DNA from: Brugia malayi
Lineage: Eukaryota; Nematoda; Chromadorea; Rhabditida; Onchocercidae
Direction of reading: 5' to 3'
Assembly: GCF_000002995.4 (NCBI RefSeq)
Contig: NW_025062476.1
Span: 7,934,501 to 7,998,500 of the forward strand
Length of the DNA: 64,000 nucleotides
The notes under the pieces were generated by a model. The model made no database searches, was not told the origin of the DNA, and was given only the letters and a program-made list of their open reading frames with translations. Every line of letters begins with the position of its first letter. The first letter of the stretch is position 1. The position numbers and the translations under genes were made by a program. Below, piece after piece: positions 37,301 through 53,100 of this stretch.

Positions 37301-40300
37301 ATGTTGAACTCGACAAATATCTCTGATGGAAAAAAGTTGACTAATTCATAATTTGATATTCTTTTACCATCTGAAATTAATCTTGCCACTAAATTTAAAA
37401 TTATGGAAAAGTTATATCAAATGCGACGGCATATGCTATTTTAAATTACTAAGTGGAAAGCTGGATAAAAATGGTAAAATCATTATGCCATGTAAATGGA
37501 TGAAATTATTATAGGCACGGGTAAAATAATTCTACTGGATCCATAATAATGATTTGAATATAAAAGTGTAAACGATATTTATCTAATCTATTCGAAATCA
37601 GTATAACACTCTTTTCATAAGTTCGCGAGAACAGTATAATATTCAGTGAAATCAGAAGAAGAAAGAGAAAGGAAATCAGAAATAAGAAAAATTATTTGAA
37701 AAGAATCTGTGAGTAATTGTATTAGTTTTTTAGTCTTTTTTTGGGACAAAGACAAGAGAGCGGGTAGGGAAATGAAGTCTAAAGAAGACTAATGAAACAC
37801 CAAAATTATGACAAGATAATAGAAATTAATAATTTTCCAAAAACATCTGCCTTCCGTGAAAATCGGTCGTTTATTAATTAAAATTAATCTTAATTTTTAT
37901 ACATTCAGAAGCCGCCCTTTATTTTATATAAATTAAACTATATATGCCTTTTTTCCAATCTATTGAAAATTAAATTATACCTAATGCAATAATCATTTCT
38001 TAATATCTTATTGATATGTCTCATACTTCAGAACTTTTACTTGAAACCGCAAACTAGTATAGTTATCGGAGTTACTATAATATTTACTATAATGAACTAA
38101 AAGATATTAGAATACGATGAAATTTTTAATGAAGTAACAGGAATTAACAAGCATATATATGAAGTGAGAAATTCATAAAGAGATTCTGAATGGGAGAAAA
38201 CGAAAGAACAAAATTATTTTGTAAATGGTCTATCTTTAAATAATTGAATTTCTACCGCGGAAGAGCAAAGTCAAGGGGACAAATTAAGTTAAGTAAATTG
38301 TGTAAATTGTTCAAAAGTGCTTTAAGTAAATTGAAAACGCATGAAAATGAATAATGCTGCAGAAAAAAAAAAAAACGGAGATCGACGGAAAAATTACGAA
38401 AATTTGGCGAAGAAAAATTTAAATTCATTTTTTGATTTAGAATGAAACAGCTCTCTTATTAGATTTGCATTTAAATCGATGCAACATAAGACTTTCCAAA
38501 GAAAAGATTCTGTTTTAGTGTAAAAAGATTCTTTACCAGTGGTTTCTTTTTCGACAATAGCTTATCACTTAAATGAAGCTATAAAAACAAGACTGTTACT
38601 TAGTATTCATTCTGGTTCTAGTCTAACTAATTGTACACAACTAACTGAATCCTTTTTTTTTGATTCCATTTGTCTCAACTATTAAAATAAACATTGCTTG
38701 ATATTATTCAAATTATATCTGCAAACAACGGTTGATATTGGGCGCCTAAATAATATCTAAATGGTTATGATTGGCCCAACTTTGAGTAAATGACCTTTGA
38801 GTAAATAACTCAACAAAAAGATATCCGTTCGCAATAAAACAAATTAACTCTAAAGACCGAAAATAGGAGAGTAATTTAAATATTACTTTATTTGACTCTG
38901 CATTAAAATATGTTAAGACCATGTAAAAACAATTTTGTGCATCGAAACCTAGAACTTTCAATCAATGCAAGTATCACACTATCATTCTTTCTGGTGAATT
39001 ATATCCTTTCATATATCTAACAAAATTTATTACTTAATTGACCACTATTTAATCTAATTCATTTTTTCTTGTTAGTTAGCAATAATTATATGCTGTTAGC
39101 CAGAAACAAATTTTCAGTCTCATTTAAAAGTTCATTTGCAAATAAGACTAGCTTTTAAAAACTTTAAATTCTTGCAAAACTTGCTTATTCCCGTTTCTTT
39201 ACAAAGAAATAATAATATCGACAAATTTGGTATGATTCTTTCCAGTAATACTGCAGAGGATCAAGGATTTCATAGAAAAGATGTTCGCTTCTTGGACCTT
39301 TTCAAATTCGTAAATCCATTTCTCGTCTATAGCCTCCCTTTTCTTCTCTTTTGCCAAGAAAAAAGTTTTTTGGCACATTCAGGAAGCAATTTTGAATCTG
39401 TTTAAATGCACACAAAAATCCAATTGAAATGGAAAATACATTTTTGTTAAAAAAGACTTTCACAACATTTTCTAAAGGCAGCTTTCAACATTTGAGTGCT
39501 TAATAGAATGCAATTTATTGGGCCTAATCAGTGCACAATATTAAAGAAGGTAATAGTTAACAGAAGGATTGATACAGATTTTAAGACCAGTTAAATTTTT
39601 TTTTTTTTTAAATCTGGATTTCATTCCAGACGGGAGATTACCTAACCATTTTTATGTGCAAAGTACAACGAAGCAAAAACTAACTCTGAAATTAGTGCAG
39701 GAATTTGATTGCAGAAAGCACAAGTAATCAGAATTACAATAATGAGCCAGCAGTTTCCTGAATTAAAAAAGTAGAAATTTTTGAAAGGCGGAGGGTTCAC
39801 AAATCAGTTAATTGGTGAGGGAAAGTAGTGGAAACTTTTAAACTCATGAAGTAAATAATGGAGCTTTGTTACAAGCTTTGTTACCTTTGTTACAAAAGTT
39901 TCTATTGGAAAATGATTGAATGTTTCTTTCATTCATTTGGAATTCATTTTAATTATTCTAATTCCAATAATCTCACTTAAGCATTCAAAAATTTCGAACT
40001 ATCTCAGCTACTTGTTGAGAAAAGACGTTCAGCAGGAGATAAGTGGAAAAAAGCCTCCTTCTTAAAATGATATTTTTGATTCCTGATAAAATGAAGAGAT
40101 TGGTAAAGCTTTTTCAAACATTATCTATCATTCCATGCAGGACAAAAGAATGGAGTGTAAAAATCTTCAATTGATCTTTGAATTTAGAAACTTTCTTCCA
40201 GTTATTATAAATTTATAGATACTTTGAATAGACAGAAAGCATGAAATGTGAATGGTCCTCTTTCCAGCTCTATTTAATAACATTTGTGCAAGTTGCAAGC

Positions 40301-43300
40301 AGATATTTGCAACATAATCTCTTCAAACCGAAAAAATGAGAATTAAAGTCTCAGAAGCAAAAAAGAAAAACCAACTGTTATGTAATATCACAATAACTGA
40401 TATAGTGTAGTAAAGTTCAGTGTGATAAAGAATGCATTCGTTGGCACCAATTTCTGCCATTTTCGTTCAGCCATCCATATTTTCTGAAAATGATCAGTGA
40501 TCAGTGTTGGTTTTCAGTTCTTATATGCATTGCTTTAGTTAGCCAAAGCCATAACTTCGAAAGAGTAAACTTTTAAAGAGTCTAACTACTGATAGCATTT
40601 AAGCGTATAGTTCCTGATACAATGAAATTTACACTTCACTATGTAGTGAGAAAGTAATTGAATACCACTAATAAATAAAAATATTTGAAGTAGCCATATG
40701 TCCAACTGACCATTTTCTAGCAAATTTTAAGTAAAATGTTAAATAACTGGAAAATTTTTGTGCGTGGATGTGACTGCAAAACAGAAGAAAAATGGGAAGT
40801 GCACACGAACAAAGCTCTTTTTTAAATTAATGAAAAGAGAGAAAGTTTTGTGAGGCGAGAATCAAGTTTAAAAGGCTTTTTTCCTTTTAATTGTTGAGGT
40901 GTAAACAGAAAAGTAAATGCGGATGGGAAGATGTAGGAGGGAAAATAAACTTCCTAAATTTACTTCTTTTGAGAGGAGCTAACTGAAGCGTAGCATTACT
41001 TAACTTAGAATGGGAGCGCACCTCATTTCGCCTTCTTGCTTGGAGGCTTTCTTTGGAAAATTTTTTAAAAGCTGCTAACTTTTAGCATTGAGCAAGAAAA
41101 ACCACCTCCTTTTATTATTTTTTTTTTTTTTTTGAAAAGCATTTGCCCATTAAAAGAAAATGACATTTTTCAGCCTTATATCTAGATCGACAGTGAAAAA
41201 TTACGAACATCCAAAGTTACTGTTGCTACCATTTTATTTGCTAATCGTGAGATTTACGGATTAATTTGTAGCAAAAATTCAGACATTCGTTCAACAGCAA
41301 AAGTACATTTCTACTTGCCAAGGTAACAAGAACAATCTCAACAAATAAATTAACGGTATGTAGTGATATCCAAATACAGATATTTGTTTATGCCTTAAAT
41401 TTTAGTCACTATAAATTAAATTGAGTTGCTTCACTTTATCCAGTCAACATCTGATTAAGCGATCCCTAATGAAAGATTTATATCGAATAACTTTAACCAT
41501 ATAACACAGTTCCAATTAGGAAAAATCAGTTTTATCAAATATTTCAGCAATTGAAACTATTGAATATTTACTGAAGTTTCGAATTTGTCTTTTCAAGAAT
41601 ATTTGTGTATAGACAAACTTAGTGCGCGATCATTTCTTATCACTACTATCAATGAGACTTACTCCAAATATTGTTTCTTCTATCAGTTTGCAAGTTAACG
41701 CGCTTCAACAAATACGATTACTTTGGACGTGAAAGCGTTCCAGGTCTAAAATGAAATGAAAATTACAATATTAAGTATAAATTGAAAACCGGACGAAATG
41801 TAGCACAATTTCGTATCATAACTTTTGAATGAAGCATAACTAATGCCTTCAAAGACATTAGCTCTGCTTCATTTTAAAATAAAAAAAAAAAAAAAAACGT
41901 AATTCTTCCCGGGACTTCTTAAAATTGCAAATAATAAAAGCAACAAAGATTCAAAATGATAATATGACATTTGCAAAAGCATGGTTTTGTTAAGCCAATA
42001 AAAAAAAGAACTTGCTAAGCATTTAACAGAAATCGCGACATATGATCGAAGCGAAAAATGTTAAAATTATTAAACAAAAATTTGTATTATTCATGATCAT
42101 TGTTCAGATTGCAACAATCACAAATCGTCGAATTGAATTTCTTAAATTTCAAAAGATCCTTCTCAGATTGAAGTCTTTGAAGTGAGAAGTGTATGATTGT
42201 TTCATTTACAGTAATTCAATGAAAATGAAGCAATTACCATCCAGTCATCATATCAATTTGGATTTGTTCTCGGATTCAACAAATTAAATTAAGAAATATA
42301 TGAGACCAAATTATATATAGCCTTATGGCTGAGCTATGAAAAGTGGACAGAGCGGAGAAGTAGAATATTCATATTTATATCAAAAAAAGCCTCTATATTT
42401 CGAAAAAGCACCCACTATTTTTGCAAAGGACCAATGAGCAAACAAACGTATAATACATATTCATAAGAGAGAAAAAGACACAAAGAAAAATTTATTTTTG
42501 AAAAGAAAATTGGTAATTTAATTGAAATGGAGCCATTTGGGGTCCACCAAAAACGTTGTGTAATTATGTCTCCCTGAAATGTATATCATGCATGTAAGTA
42601 TTTCCCATTCCGTTTCGGTCCATCTGTTTGTTTGTGTATTCGAAGCATTCAGTTCCATATCAATAGCCATCGTAGCAACAACGGTAGCGTTCCAAAAAAA
42701 TTATATTAAATAATTTTTTTTAATTAATAATAAAAAAATTCTTCACATTATCAATGCAGAATGGATGATTATCAAAGATTCGTCTAAAAGTTACCAAAAG
42801 GTTAGAATGCCAATTTTTTGGTTTCACGTCTGTATTTGAAGATTTCTAGTGACTAGTTGACATATAATGTTTTTGAAGTGAAATTTATAAATAAAGTTTG
42901 GAAAAGTCAAGCATGGCTTTTAAAATTGATTCTATTTATGATCAATTATATTCTAGTGATTAAGTCTTTCGAATGAATAATTAAAAAAGCTTGATTTAGC
43001 TTAAAAAATTAACGGTGTAATTTTTCCCTTCCATCATCAATATCATGCTGTTGTTATACTGCTATCCAATTTTTCATATATTATGATGACCGAAATGGAT
43101 TCTTCAAAGTTAAAAGTCAATGCGAAACGATGGCGATTTCAAAGCGATCAAAATAATTTTGGCTTCCAGCATAAATTTGAATGCAATTTACAGAAAAATA
43201 AACTGAATAAAAATTTTGAAAGAAATGCAACAAAAATTAAAGAAATCTCTATTTCAAACAATTGAAAAAATATTTGGAAGAAAAAGTGATAGAATGTCAT

Positions 43301-46300
43301 GAATTTCAGATGGAAATTTGATTACTTTGAGTGAGAAAGGGAAAAAAAAAATAAGTTGATGCCATTGTCATGCCACTTTACAAGACTTGTTCTTATATCA
43401 AAAAATGTTGAGTCTTTTTCGGCAGTTAATTAATATGAAAAGAAAAAATTTTTCAAGGTTCATAAAATGCCTTTCTTTTAAAAATTGAAGTAATGATCAA
43501 TTTTACATAAAATATTAAAGAAAAATTTAAGAAAAAAAAAAAAAAGGAAAAAATGACACCGCCCAAAAACCGTTGTGTCAAATGTTGCACCATAAAAAGG
43601 GTAACATTTTCTATACCAAGAGATGATGATGATCTTTTTAGCCGTCTCTTGTAACATAATAATATTATTTCACCTAATGCCACAATTATAATTTTCAGTT
43701 TTTAAATTGTTTCATTTAAATAAAAATGCACATAACCTTTTCTGGAAATATAAGATACTTCTTTCCAATAAAATGCTAAATTTCCAAATAGAAGTTTTTC
43801 AGTCTTTATGTGATACCATTCTTCTCTTTGTGCCATGAAGTGAAAGAGAATTTTCACTGTAAAATTAAAAAAAAAAAAACCATTGACTCATCTCATAGTG
43901 TCTTTCCACGGTTCAAGCATTTCCTAACAAATAATCATAAGATTGAATCGTCATTAAACGGACTGTGTATCAGGTATTTTGTTTATGTGATACACGGAAA
44001 TATATAATACACAACGAATTCTGAAAGCAATAACTGCCTTAAGAAAACGAATTCATATTCCACTGACCGCTCAAAAGCGAAGAAAATTTTAATACAATTT
44101 TTGGCATTTAAAACTAAAATAATAAGTGATAAAATTAATAGAAAAATGAACAATGAATAGAAAGCGCTTTGATTTTAATCAGTTTCAACTTTATACAGAA
44201 AATGTATTTACGTTTCGAATTTAGCTGAATTCAATGGTATTTAATTAATAAATGGTAGATATTGCAAATCATGCAGACTTTTATTCAGAAAGCAATAACT
44301 CTCTCTTTGCTTCCTGGAACGTGTAGTTTTTTTTTTTGAAGAGATACTATTTATTTGATTAAAATTCTAGCAGATTATAGAACTTAATTTAAAAACTCTT
44401 TCAAAAAATTATTTGAATGATGGAAATCTTTATCAATAGGAAAGGCAATAGGGATCAAAAGTATGGGATTAGCAAATTATTGTTCATGAAAAGATTAAAA
44501 AGCCACATATCAAGCAAAAAATTTGGGATTAATCTTTATAAAAAATCTTGCAAGATTAGAACAAATAGATAATGCCACAATTAATATAATCCAGATGAGT
44601 TTAAAAAATATTTGCAAAACCAGAAAACAAACCTTAATTGCAAAATCTTTGAAATGTTTAAAAACTTTCCAGATTGCTCCTCTTGTGCAAAAGTTATTTT
44701 CTTGCATATTTCGGGTCTATCCAAATTTGCTTACTGTAGAAAAAGACAGAGAGAAAGCGAGAAGTATTCTCAGAGGTAAAATTAAGGGAACTGTTTGAAC
44801 TTATAAAAATAGTCTGTGAATTTTTTAAGAATGGAGGAAAACTGAGTAACAAATATTTGTCGATCTCCAGCTTGTCAATTCAAAGCAAATTTTGAACTTT
44901 TTTTAGCATATTTTCCAAAAAGTTTAATTTCACATCCATTAAATATAACATTGCATAGACGGAGAGTGGGGAAAAAATATATTTTTAAAAAGCTTTGAAA
45001 GCCTTTTCCAATTTCAAAGAAGCAATTGAAATATTATTCGATTTGTAAGTGCATGCTTTCAAGCAAATTAAAATTACGAATCTTTTCCAAAAAAGGTGAC
45101 TTCGTCGGGAAAAATATTTCAATGCTGTAATAAAATTAAAAGTAAATCGATCAGACTGTTTTGTTGTTTGTATGCATTTTTAAGAAACCAAACAAATTTT
45201 TCTTACTTCAAAATACCTCACTAAGTTCTAAATACTGATTCGTTGAAGTGACTTAATGGTCATCATTCACAAAATTGGTCATTTGTAAGAACACAACCGC
45301 ATTTTGAAAGATTAATGCGTTATAGCAAAATATTTAATTAATATCTTTATGTAGAAAAATTAAACAGTAGTTTGTGAAAATTTTGTTAAGAGATTTCCAG
45401 CATGCGACGATCAAAAAACTACAGTTTGCTTCTTGACTTCATGCAGATGGAATTTCTCCAAATAGCTGTCAAACTATGATTGCTTGGTTTCAAAACGTAA
45501 TTGATGATATAATTCAGACTCTTTCAATATTTTCCATGCAGAAGTAAACCTATGGATATGTTATAATAGGCCAGTACTTCTAAATTGGTCACTCTTAAAA
45601 AATTAGAAGGTGAAGAATATTTCAAATTTTTTAAACGAAATGTTAGAAATATTTAGTCTTTTCACTTCTTCACAATTAAATTTATGAAATCACTGTTAGA
45701 TTTTAAAATAGCGTTCATGTGCGCACTGAGCAGAGCGGAATGAAAGATAATATTACATCAACGGATAGAAAAGTTGACCATTTGTAAATGATGGCTGAAA
45801 AATTAATATCGAAGGAAAGACTGATTTTATATCAGTTCGATATAAATGCAATATAAATTATAATTCAAACAGTTAAAGAAATTTTTAAGTTGATGTAATA
45901 TAATTAGGAGTAAAAAATCAGTTTTCTCTACTTTAATCGGTTATTTGTCATTCGTTGTGGATCAATTATTTAACAGAATAATCATTCAGTAAAACAACAA
46001 TACACTAAAAAATAACAATGAAAATATTAGAGACTGTGACCAATGAATGTTGTGATTTGATGCAGCAGTTATCACCACTAGTGCTATTACTACTAACTTG
46101 AAACTGTTTTTGAGAATAACTTTTATTTAATTCATTGCGAAACTCCACCCTTATTCTCGCTTTCAGCTTTTAAATCCAAAAGCAGTTCACTAATTGCCAT
46201 TTGCAAAATCACAACCATCAATACTACTACTACGGCATGTTAGTAGAATACTATTTCACTATTTCCAATTCATTTTCATTCACTCTCTCCCTCATTCGCT

Positions 46301-47040
46301 CAAAACTCATTAATGAAACTTTTACTAAAGCTTTGTTGAGAAAGTTGTAGTTATTGAGTATCTATCTGTTTGTGCAAATACAAGCCAAGCGAATACATAT
46401 CTACTCCTTTAATCTAGAGTTTGTAAATTAATGTTCACATACCTTTAATTGTTTCATGAAAATTTACTGAACTGAACTATAAATGAAATTAAAGTGGTCC
46501 AATGTCTTTCATTTAAAAAATTTAATCATTTTAAATATTTTAGTCTAATAATAATTACAGTTGAAATTTACCACAACAATGAATTTCTTTTTCAATAATG
46601 GAGTGAAAATTTTGAACAAATTATAAGAATGAAAGGAAAAGCACGAAACAACCGAGCTAATTATAATTTAATGAGCTTCTTGAAATTTATTGCTAATATT
46701 TAGGTTAATGAATAAATGGAATTGATCAGAGGGACACAACTGTCCTGCGACATAATGCGATTTCAAAGGCTAATTCTCGCTAACAACCAAAAGACATTTG
46801 TAGAACATAAATCAAAAAACATCGTTCATCTTTTTCCAATATGAAAATTTAAATGGATGTTGAACAATGAAATTGGATAAGTGAAGCTATTTGCAACAAT
46901 AAATGCTTCTTTCACTTCAGTTCAACATAGCAACAACATACTTAAATCCATTTTAAATTTCAGCGTTCTTGTTTCAAAATGAGATGTCATCCATTTGTAA
47001 CACATTTTTCAAGTAAGTAACCTGAAAATGCAAAATTAAT
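34301..47040. other. Non-coding AT-rich stretch
   Basis: No gene supported over 12.7 kb. It has a CA/TA-rich tract (35641-35707), A/T homopolymers (e.g. 36752-36766, 41108-41134, 41879-41897) and short frames only. Confidence 0.4.
35641..35707. repeat. CA/TA-rich microsatellite
   Basis: Interrupted ACAC, ACAT and ATAT units. Open frames on both strands here (Thr-His-Tyr or Tyr-Val-Cys rich) come from the repeat. Confidence 0.8.
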
Positions 47041-47046
47041 TTTTTT

Positions 47047-47180
47047 CAGATTGGTGGGAGCAATGCTTGCTATAAATGGACTCCTACTCCTACTGGATAG
47101 GGACAACATCAGTCCCAGTAGTGAGCAACGGAAAATGATGAGCCAACATGAAAAATGTTTTTTTTTTTTTTTTTTTTTTT
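47047..47180 (+). other. Structured GC-richer patch ending in T23
   Basis: After TTTTTTTCAG at about 47040-47050 comes a stretch with TATAAATGG and ACTCCTACTCCTACTGG. CTACTGG and CCAGTAG can pair (7 bp) with an inner GAC/GTC around a short loop. An uninterrupted T23 run at 47158-47180 closes it. It could be a small RNA with a T-run terminator, or an exon followed by slippage. No internal A or B box was recognised. Confidence 0.25.
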
Positions 47181-50100
47181 AAGAATTTTTGATTGTGCTT
47201 TGGTAGTAAATATTTAACACTAATTCGAAATAAATATAGCCAACAGATAATACAAATAATTCGCTTCAACGGTACTCCCTCTTTATTTCAAAAACTTGGC
47301 ATAAACTGGAAATCACTTATAGGATGTTTACAAACAACCAGTATTTTTTTCTTTTAATGGAATTGCTAGATTTTTCATTCTTAAGAAAAAAGTCGAACAG
47401 AAGACTATCAATAAAAGAACTGTTTAAAAATCAAACAAACATAAACTATTCGAGTGAATAATAATGATTAGATTATGCAACTGTCGAGTACTTAAGGACA
47501 AGTGTTTTACTCGTGTGTTGACATACTTCCATCATTAATTATCATCCTTATCAATGCTGTTAATATCGGCAATCACAGACACGCTATCACTGATAAAAAC
47601 AGCAATAATAACAATAGAATTGGTCATTATCCATAGTTTCCAAATTCTTTGCAGCTTAAAAATTTGAAAAAGTTTTTAAAAGTCATAAGAACCAACGAAA
47701 AAAATCATTTGAAATTTATGCTAGTAATTAATTCTGATCTTCCATTTCAATGTCTAGAATTACTGAGTACAACTGATTTCATCGTAATAATTTAAATTAA
47801 TAAGTAAAGCAAAAAGAAATTGGTAAAATCAAGTTAGAACAAAAAAAAAAAAAACATTTTTATGTTTTGATCAAACGCAATTTAAACTTTAAATTTGAAA
47901 GATTTACTGACATTAATTTCGAAATTATTGTGAATATTTATATCTATTTTCAATGAACACATTAACCATATGGAGCTCGGCTGAATACATTATTAAGAGA
48001 ATATTATCAAATTCGAAGACCTTAGCTTTTGCAATTTCATTTCTGTTTGCCTTGACACTTCACTTTTGACCCTCATCTACAGTACAACAAATTTCATATT
48101 TGATTGCCCATTTGCATTTTCTTCTTTTCTTTTGAATCAAACATTATTCTCATAAGCCTTACCTGAATTCAAAACCAATCTCTTTATTTCCGAACCTTTG
48201 CCCTCTTTATTAATGTCACTCCCTCCTTTCAGAAAATGTTTTCTTGTTTGCTGTCTTCAAAACGTACAGGATGATATCAAATCATTTCCAAATTTTAAAA
48301 ACATTAAAATTAGCGGTGCAGTGTCATTAAATTGTTGAAGTTAAGTGAAAACAGACGTCAACTGATTGAGAATGGAGAGGAAAGGAGACATTGAGCAATG
48401 AAAAGCAGAAAAAGCAATTGAAATCGGGTAGTAAAAAGATAGAATTAATTTAAAAATTTTTCAAAAAAAAAAAAAAAAAAAATGAAAGCTATAAAACGGA
48501 AGAGAGGGAGAGATAGCTAAGAAAAGACGATTTGAAATTGAAATTTGATTATTGAAAAAATTAACCCAAAAAAGCACCGATAGAGGGGAAACACTCGCTC
48601 TCACATCACATGCCTCTTAAAAATTTTTAGAATTTTGAAAACGAAAGAATGCGAAGAGAAAATGTGGCTTTGTCAATAAAGAAGGTTTGAGAAGCAATAG
48701 CGCAGGTCATAAATCAATATGATTAATAAAATACAAACTTGTTGGTGAATACAAATCTATTGAATTATTACTTTTTAAAACCTTCTTTGTTTGCTTAATA
48801 ACTTCCTAACTGCCATTTGAGGGTGACTCCTTGTGGATGGTAACCTTTTATAATTCCAATACATGATTAACTTGGGTCGTTCTCAGACTTACACATTTAA
48901 CTTAAATTACCTCATAATTAGTGTTAAATTGGTTGCCTCACAATTAATGTTTTCATTGGTCCTAATAGTAATAAGTTAATATTTTTATCTATGTATAACA
49001 AATTTTTTATGCCACAACTTTCAGTTGAAATTTAAAATTTTTAATGTCGGTCACATGTGCTGACAAAATAACAGCAGAAAGAAAATTGAGAGGAAAAATG
49101 CTAGGAAGATTAAGAGTTAAATAGGAAAAAAGAATTAGCTAATGAAATAAAATGGGAACCAAAGGATATGATAGGAGTAGAAAGGATGAAGAAACACATC
49201 GATGGGAGGATGATTACACACATATTCATACATATAAGCTATATTTGAGCTTGTGACAACGAAATTGGAAAATGCATTTTAATAGCTTTTTTGAAACGAT
49301 GCAAATGCATCGATTTTCAACACACGCACAGACAAACCCTCACAGACATTCATTTAAAAATAGGCAAATCCCTCAGAGTCATTCACGTACACACACAGAT
49401 ATATATACATAGACATGCACATACATACACACGCACGTGTATCGTATTGTGCTACGCCACGTTAATTAATTGATCTAGGGAAAGGTTAAAGAACGGATAA
49501 GTAAAATCAATGATAGTAGAAAAAATTCAAAGGAAAAAAATAAAATTCGGAAACACAGAGTACTACCTTGTTTCTTCTCCCTAAAAGCTTGGCAACTTTT
49601 TATGGACCAACGAAAATGGAAAATGAAGCATGCCGCTATGTAACTGTTCCTTTATTTGTCCAAAAATTAGGGCGAAAAGAATGAGTTGGATAAAATTGAG
49701 AAGAGTCATTTGAAATGCAAGACAATCTGGAAGATTATATGCGAGAAGTTATTTCCTAAATTTTGCTGACTTTATAAGAGAAACTTTATTCTCTATTTTT
49801 GATATGAATACATATCATTGTTGCAGTTATGCACGACAATTAATCATTTGCTTTTCAAGTAAGATCTGCATATATCGCTGTAATAACTTTTCATTTCATT
49901 AACTTATTGTCTGAATATATGATTAGCATTTCTATTCATAATTTCGTGTCACCAACCTTCATCAATTTCATTTTGATGCTTTCATCCCTTTCTATTCTTT
50001 TCATCTATTTATACTCTACATCTCTATTACTTTTAATTACCGCTTACCATTCAGCCTATTATCTGTAATTACTAATTGAAATTCTCATTAAATATTCAAT

Positions 50101-53100
50101 CATATAGCAGATAAATAATTTAATATCAACAAGTTGCAGAATAAATGAGCTTTGAACTTGTGCCAAACACGTTCATATTCCATCTGTAAGCTAAAAAAAT
50201 TCTAGTGTAACCTCAGTGTTCTTTGACCTCTGAGATGAGTGAAGGAATTCATTAAGTTTACATACATATAGTGATATAAGTATATGTATATATATATTCA
50301 GTTATCAAAAAGCTCAGAAAAAAATAATGAAAAAAATAGGATTAATTTTGCATCTTTGTAAAATGTGATGATTGTGATGCTTAACTAAATTGTGTTAGCT
50401 AGCAGAAAAAAGAAAGATCAATGATCAAATTTGTTTGAAAATTCAATGAAAATAGCTTGAAACTCTCTCAAACTTCTACTTAACACTGCATTTACTCATC
50501 ATCATACCATGGTCACATTTTCTCCGTCCCATTATTCCTTTTGCTTTGACGCATGCATGTGCGCATATGTTTTTATTTAAATTTTTTATAAAACAAATTC
50601 TTTTTCCATTTCCAATCATTTATTATTCATCATAATATCTTTAAACTTAATCTAAGAGGTAACAGGCAAAATGACTTCTTTACCCATTAAAAGAAATTAA
50701 TTATCAATTTACATTTTCTCTTCGCTTTAGCTAGCCATTGTCACTTAAATTTTTTAGAACTGATAAAAAGTTGGTTATTTCATTTGCTAAAAACTTTTTC
50801 TAGAAAATAGAAAAACAATATAACAAGCCTATTGCAATTAGGCAAATTTTTAACAATGCAACAAGACCAATATCTTTTGTTGAGTATTGTTCGCATCTTT
50901 ACGATGACCTGCAATAATGATTAACCAGATGATTAGCTCCACAACTGAACTAACAAAATCATTTCAGCTCATAGTGTTTCTATACTGCATATTTTTCAAG
51001 CTGTTAAGTTCAAATCACTCCCAGTTAAGTTATCAGTGATTTATATAATCTGATTTTTAATATTAATGTATCTCATCAGAACCAGGAAAAAAATTTTTTT
51101 GGATATTAAAAAAAAAAGAAAAGTGAGAGGAGACGTTACACGAATAATTCAAGGTTTTAGCCTGTTCAAGAAAATTTAAAAACTTTCAGCAATTTTCAGG
51201 GCATGAAGAAATATTTGATCATAACATCCTAAATAAAGCTTTAAACAATGATCGTTTTCTGCAATTTTTATGTTAACGTCATCGATCAAAGAAAAGTGAA
51301 TTGTAATAAAAGATAAAAAAACTGATAATTGATGATAATTTTTGTCCTTTGATTCTCGAATTATTTCACCGATGTGTTTTAACAGTTTCGGCTCCTATCG
51401 TCCTTTTGATGAAATTAATATCATATAGAACATTTTGTAAGTTTAATGTTCTCATTAGTAGCTCGTATTTGAAGTGGACAAAGGATGCGCTTAATGGATG
51501 ATAGCAGTGATTTTGAATAAAATGATATTAAGATTTCTCGATGGCAGATAGTAAAGGTGTTCGGGAGTCTGGACCCGATGACAAATTTTATTGCAAGGAC
51601 TTTGATTCCCAATTCATCTCTATTTTTCTACGTTAACTTGTTGATTGTTGACTCAAGAAGTCCTGATATTAAAAAAAAGCTTATAATGATAAACTCTTCA
51701 TAATATGAGTCCTCTTTTAACATATATTTTAATAAATATACAAGACGTGAAAATATTTCAAAAATTTTTATGTCAAAAATTTAATTACATCCATATTCAA
51801 TTCAGCGCAATGCTAAACGATGCATTGAAAAATTGAAAAGTTCAGGTTTTTGAAAAAAACTTCGTTCAGATACTAGTGGCCTAAATTTTTAGCAAATTTG
51901 TTGCAAAAATTTTCAAATCAAAACATAATTTTTCTGCAAAACCGCCGACACTTTGATAAAAAACTGTTGATTCATTCTGAATCAGTGAATTTTAAATCAA
52001 CAAAAAATATTTTAATGTAACCACTACTACTTCTTATATTACTACTGCAGTATGTTTCTTTGTGAATATATTTACTTGCATATAATACTCAACGGAGCAT
52101 AAAATTCGTGAAGTGAAATTAAATTGAATTTCATAAAATAAACATTAAATGTAAAATACCTTCAAAATAAAGTATGTTGATTGATAAAATTGTTTGAAAT
52201 TTCACTTCAAACAATGAACTAGTATCATATAAAAGTAAGTTATTACGATTATGTACTTTTTGAAAGCAATAAGCTTGGACGTCATAGCTTTATTACTTAC
52301 TTCAAAGAATTGATAAATATGATTATGTATTCTTCTAGTTTCTTTTTATCAATTCTTCCTGCTCTTACTTTTTTCGATATAATAGAGAAATCTTAATTTC
52401 TAGTTTTAACCTTCATAACAGGAGAATTTGAAAAGATTAAGTTTTAAAAACAAATAATTGAAATATGGAAAAGATGTAGGCAGAGAAACGAAGTTTATAA
52501 ACCTAGAAAATGGAAGAAAAAAAGCTTTGTTCGCTTGGTGAATAGAATGAACAAAATTTTGTTTTGACATCTTTTGCAAAATGTTATGAATTTGCAGCTC
52601 TGCAAAATAAACGCAGTGAATTAACAATAAATGGGAAATTACTGTTATTTAATGATGTCAAGATATTCTTTTAATGAGTTTCTTGTTTGCACAATACATG
52701 CACACTTCTTAATTAGCATCTCATTTGCAGTTGCAGGTGAGAAATGGAATTTGTAAGTGAAACAAGTGGATAATGAAACAAATTTAACTTCTCTAAGATA
52801 ATGTGCTAATAATTATAATATATGTAATTGTAAAATAATAATGGAAAATTTATTAGCTATATAATTACACTTAGTATGTAGTGTCAACCTTCTCATTAGT
52901 TAGATGTTTATCTGCACTAGTTTTACGGTCTACTAAATGGATATATTATTATCATATCAATGAATTGAGAAGTGCAGTTTTTTGTTTGAAATGAGGACAC
53001 AATCAGTTTTAGACAATATCTAGAATACTATTGTTATATCCAACGGCTGCTCTACACCTGAAAGTGACATGTAACATTGGAATAATTTCGAATTTAAATT

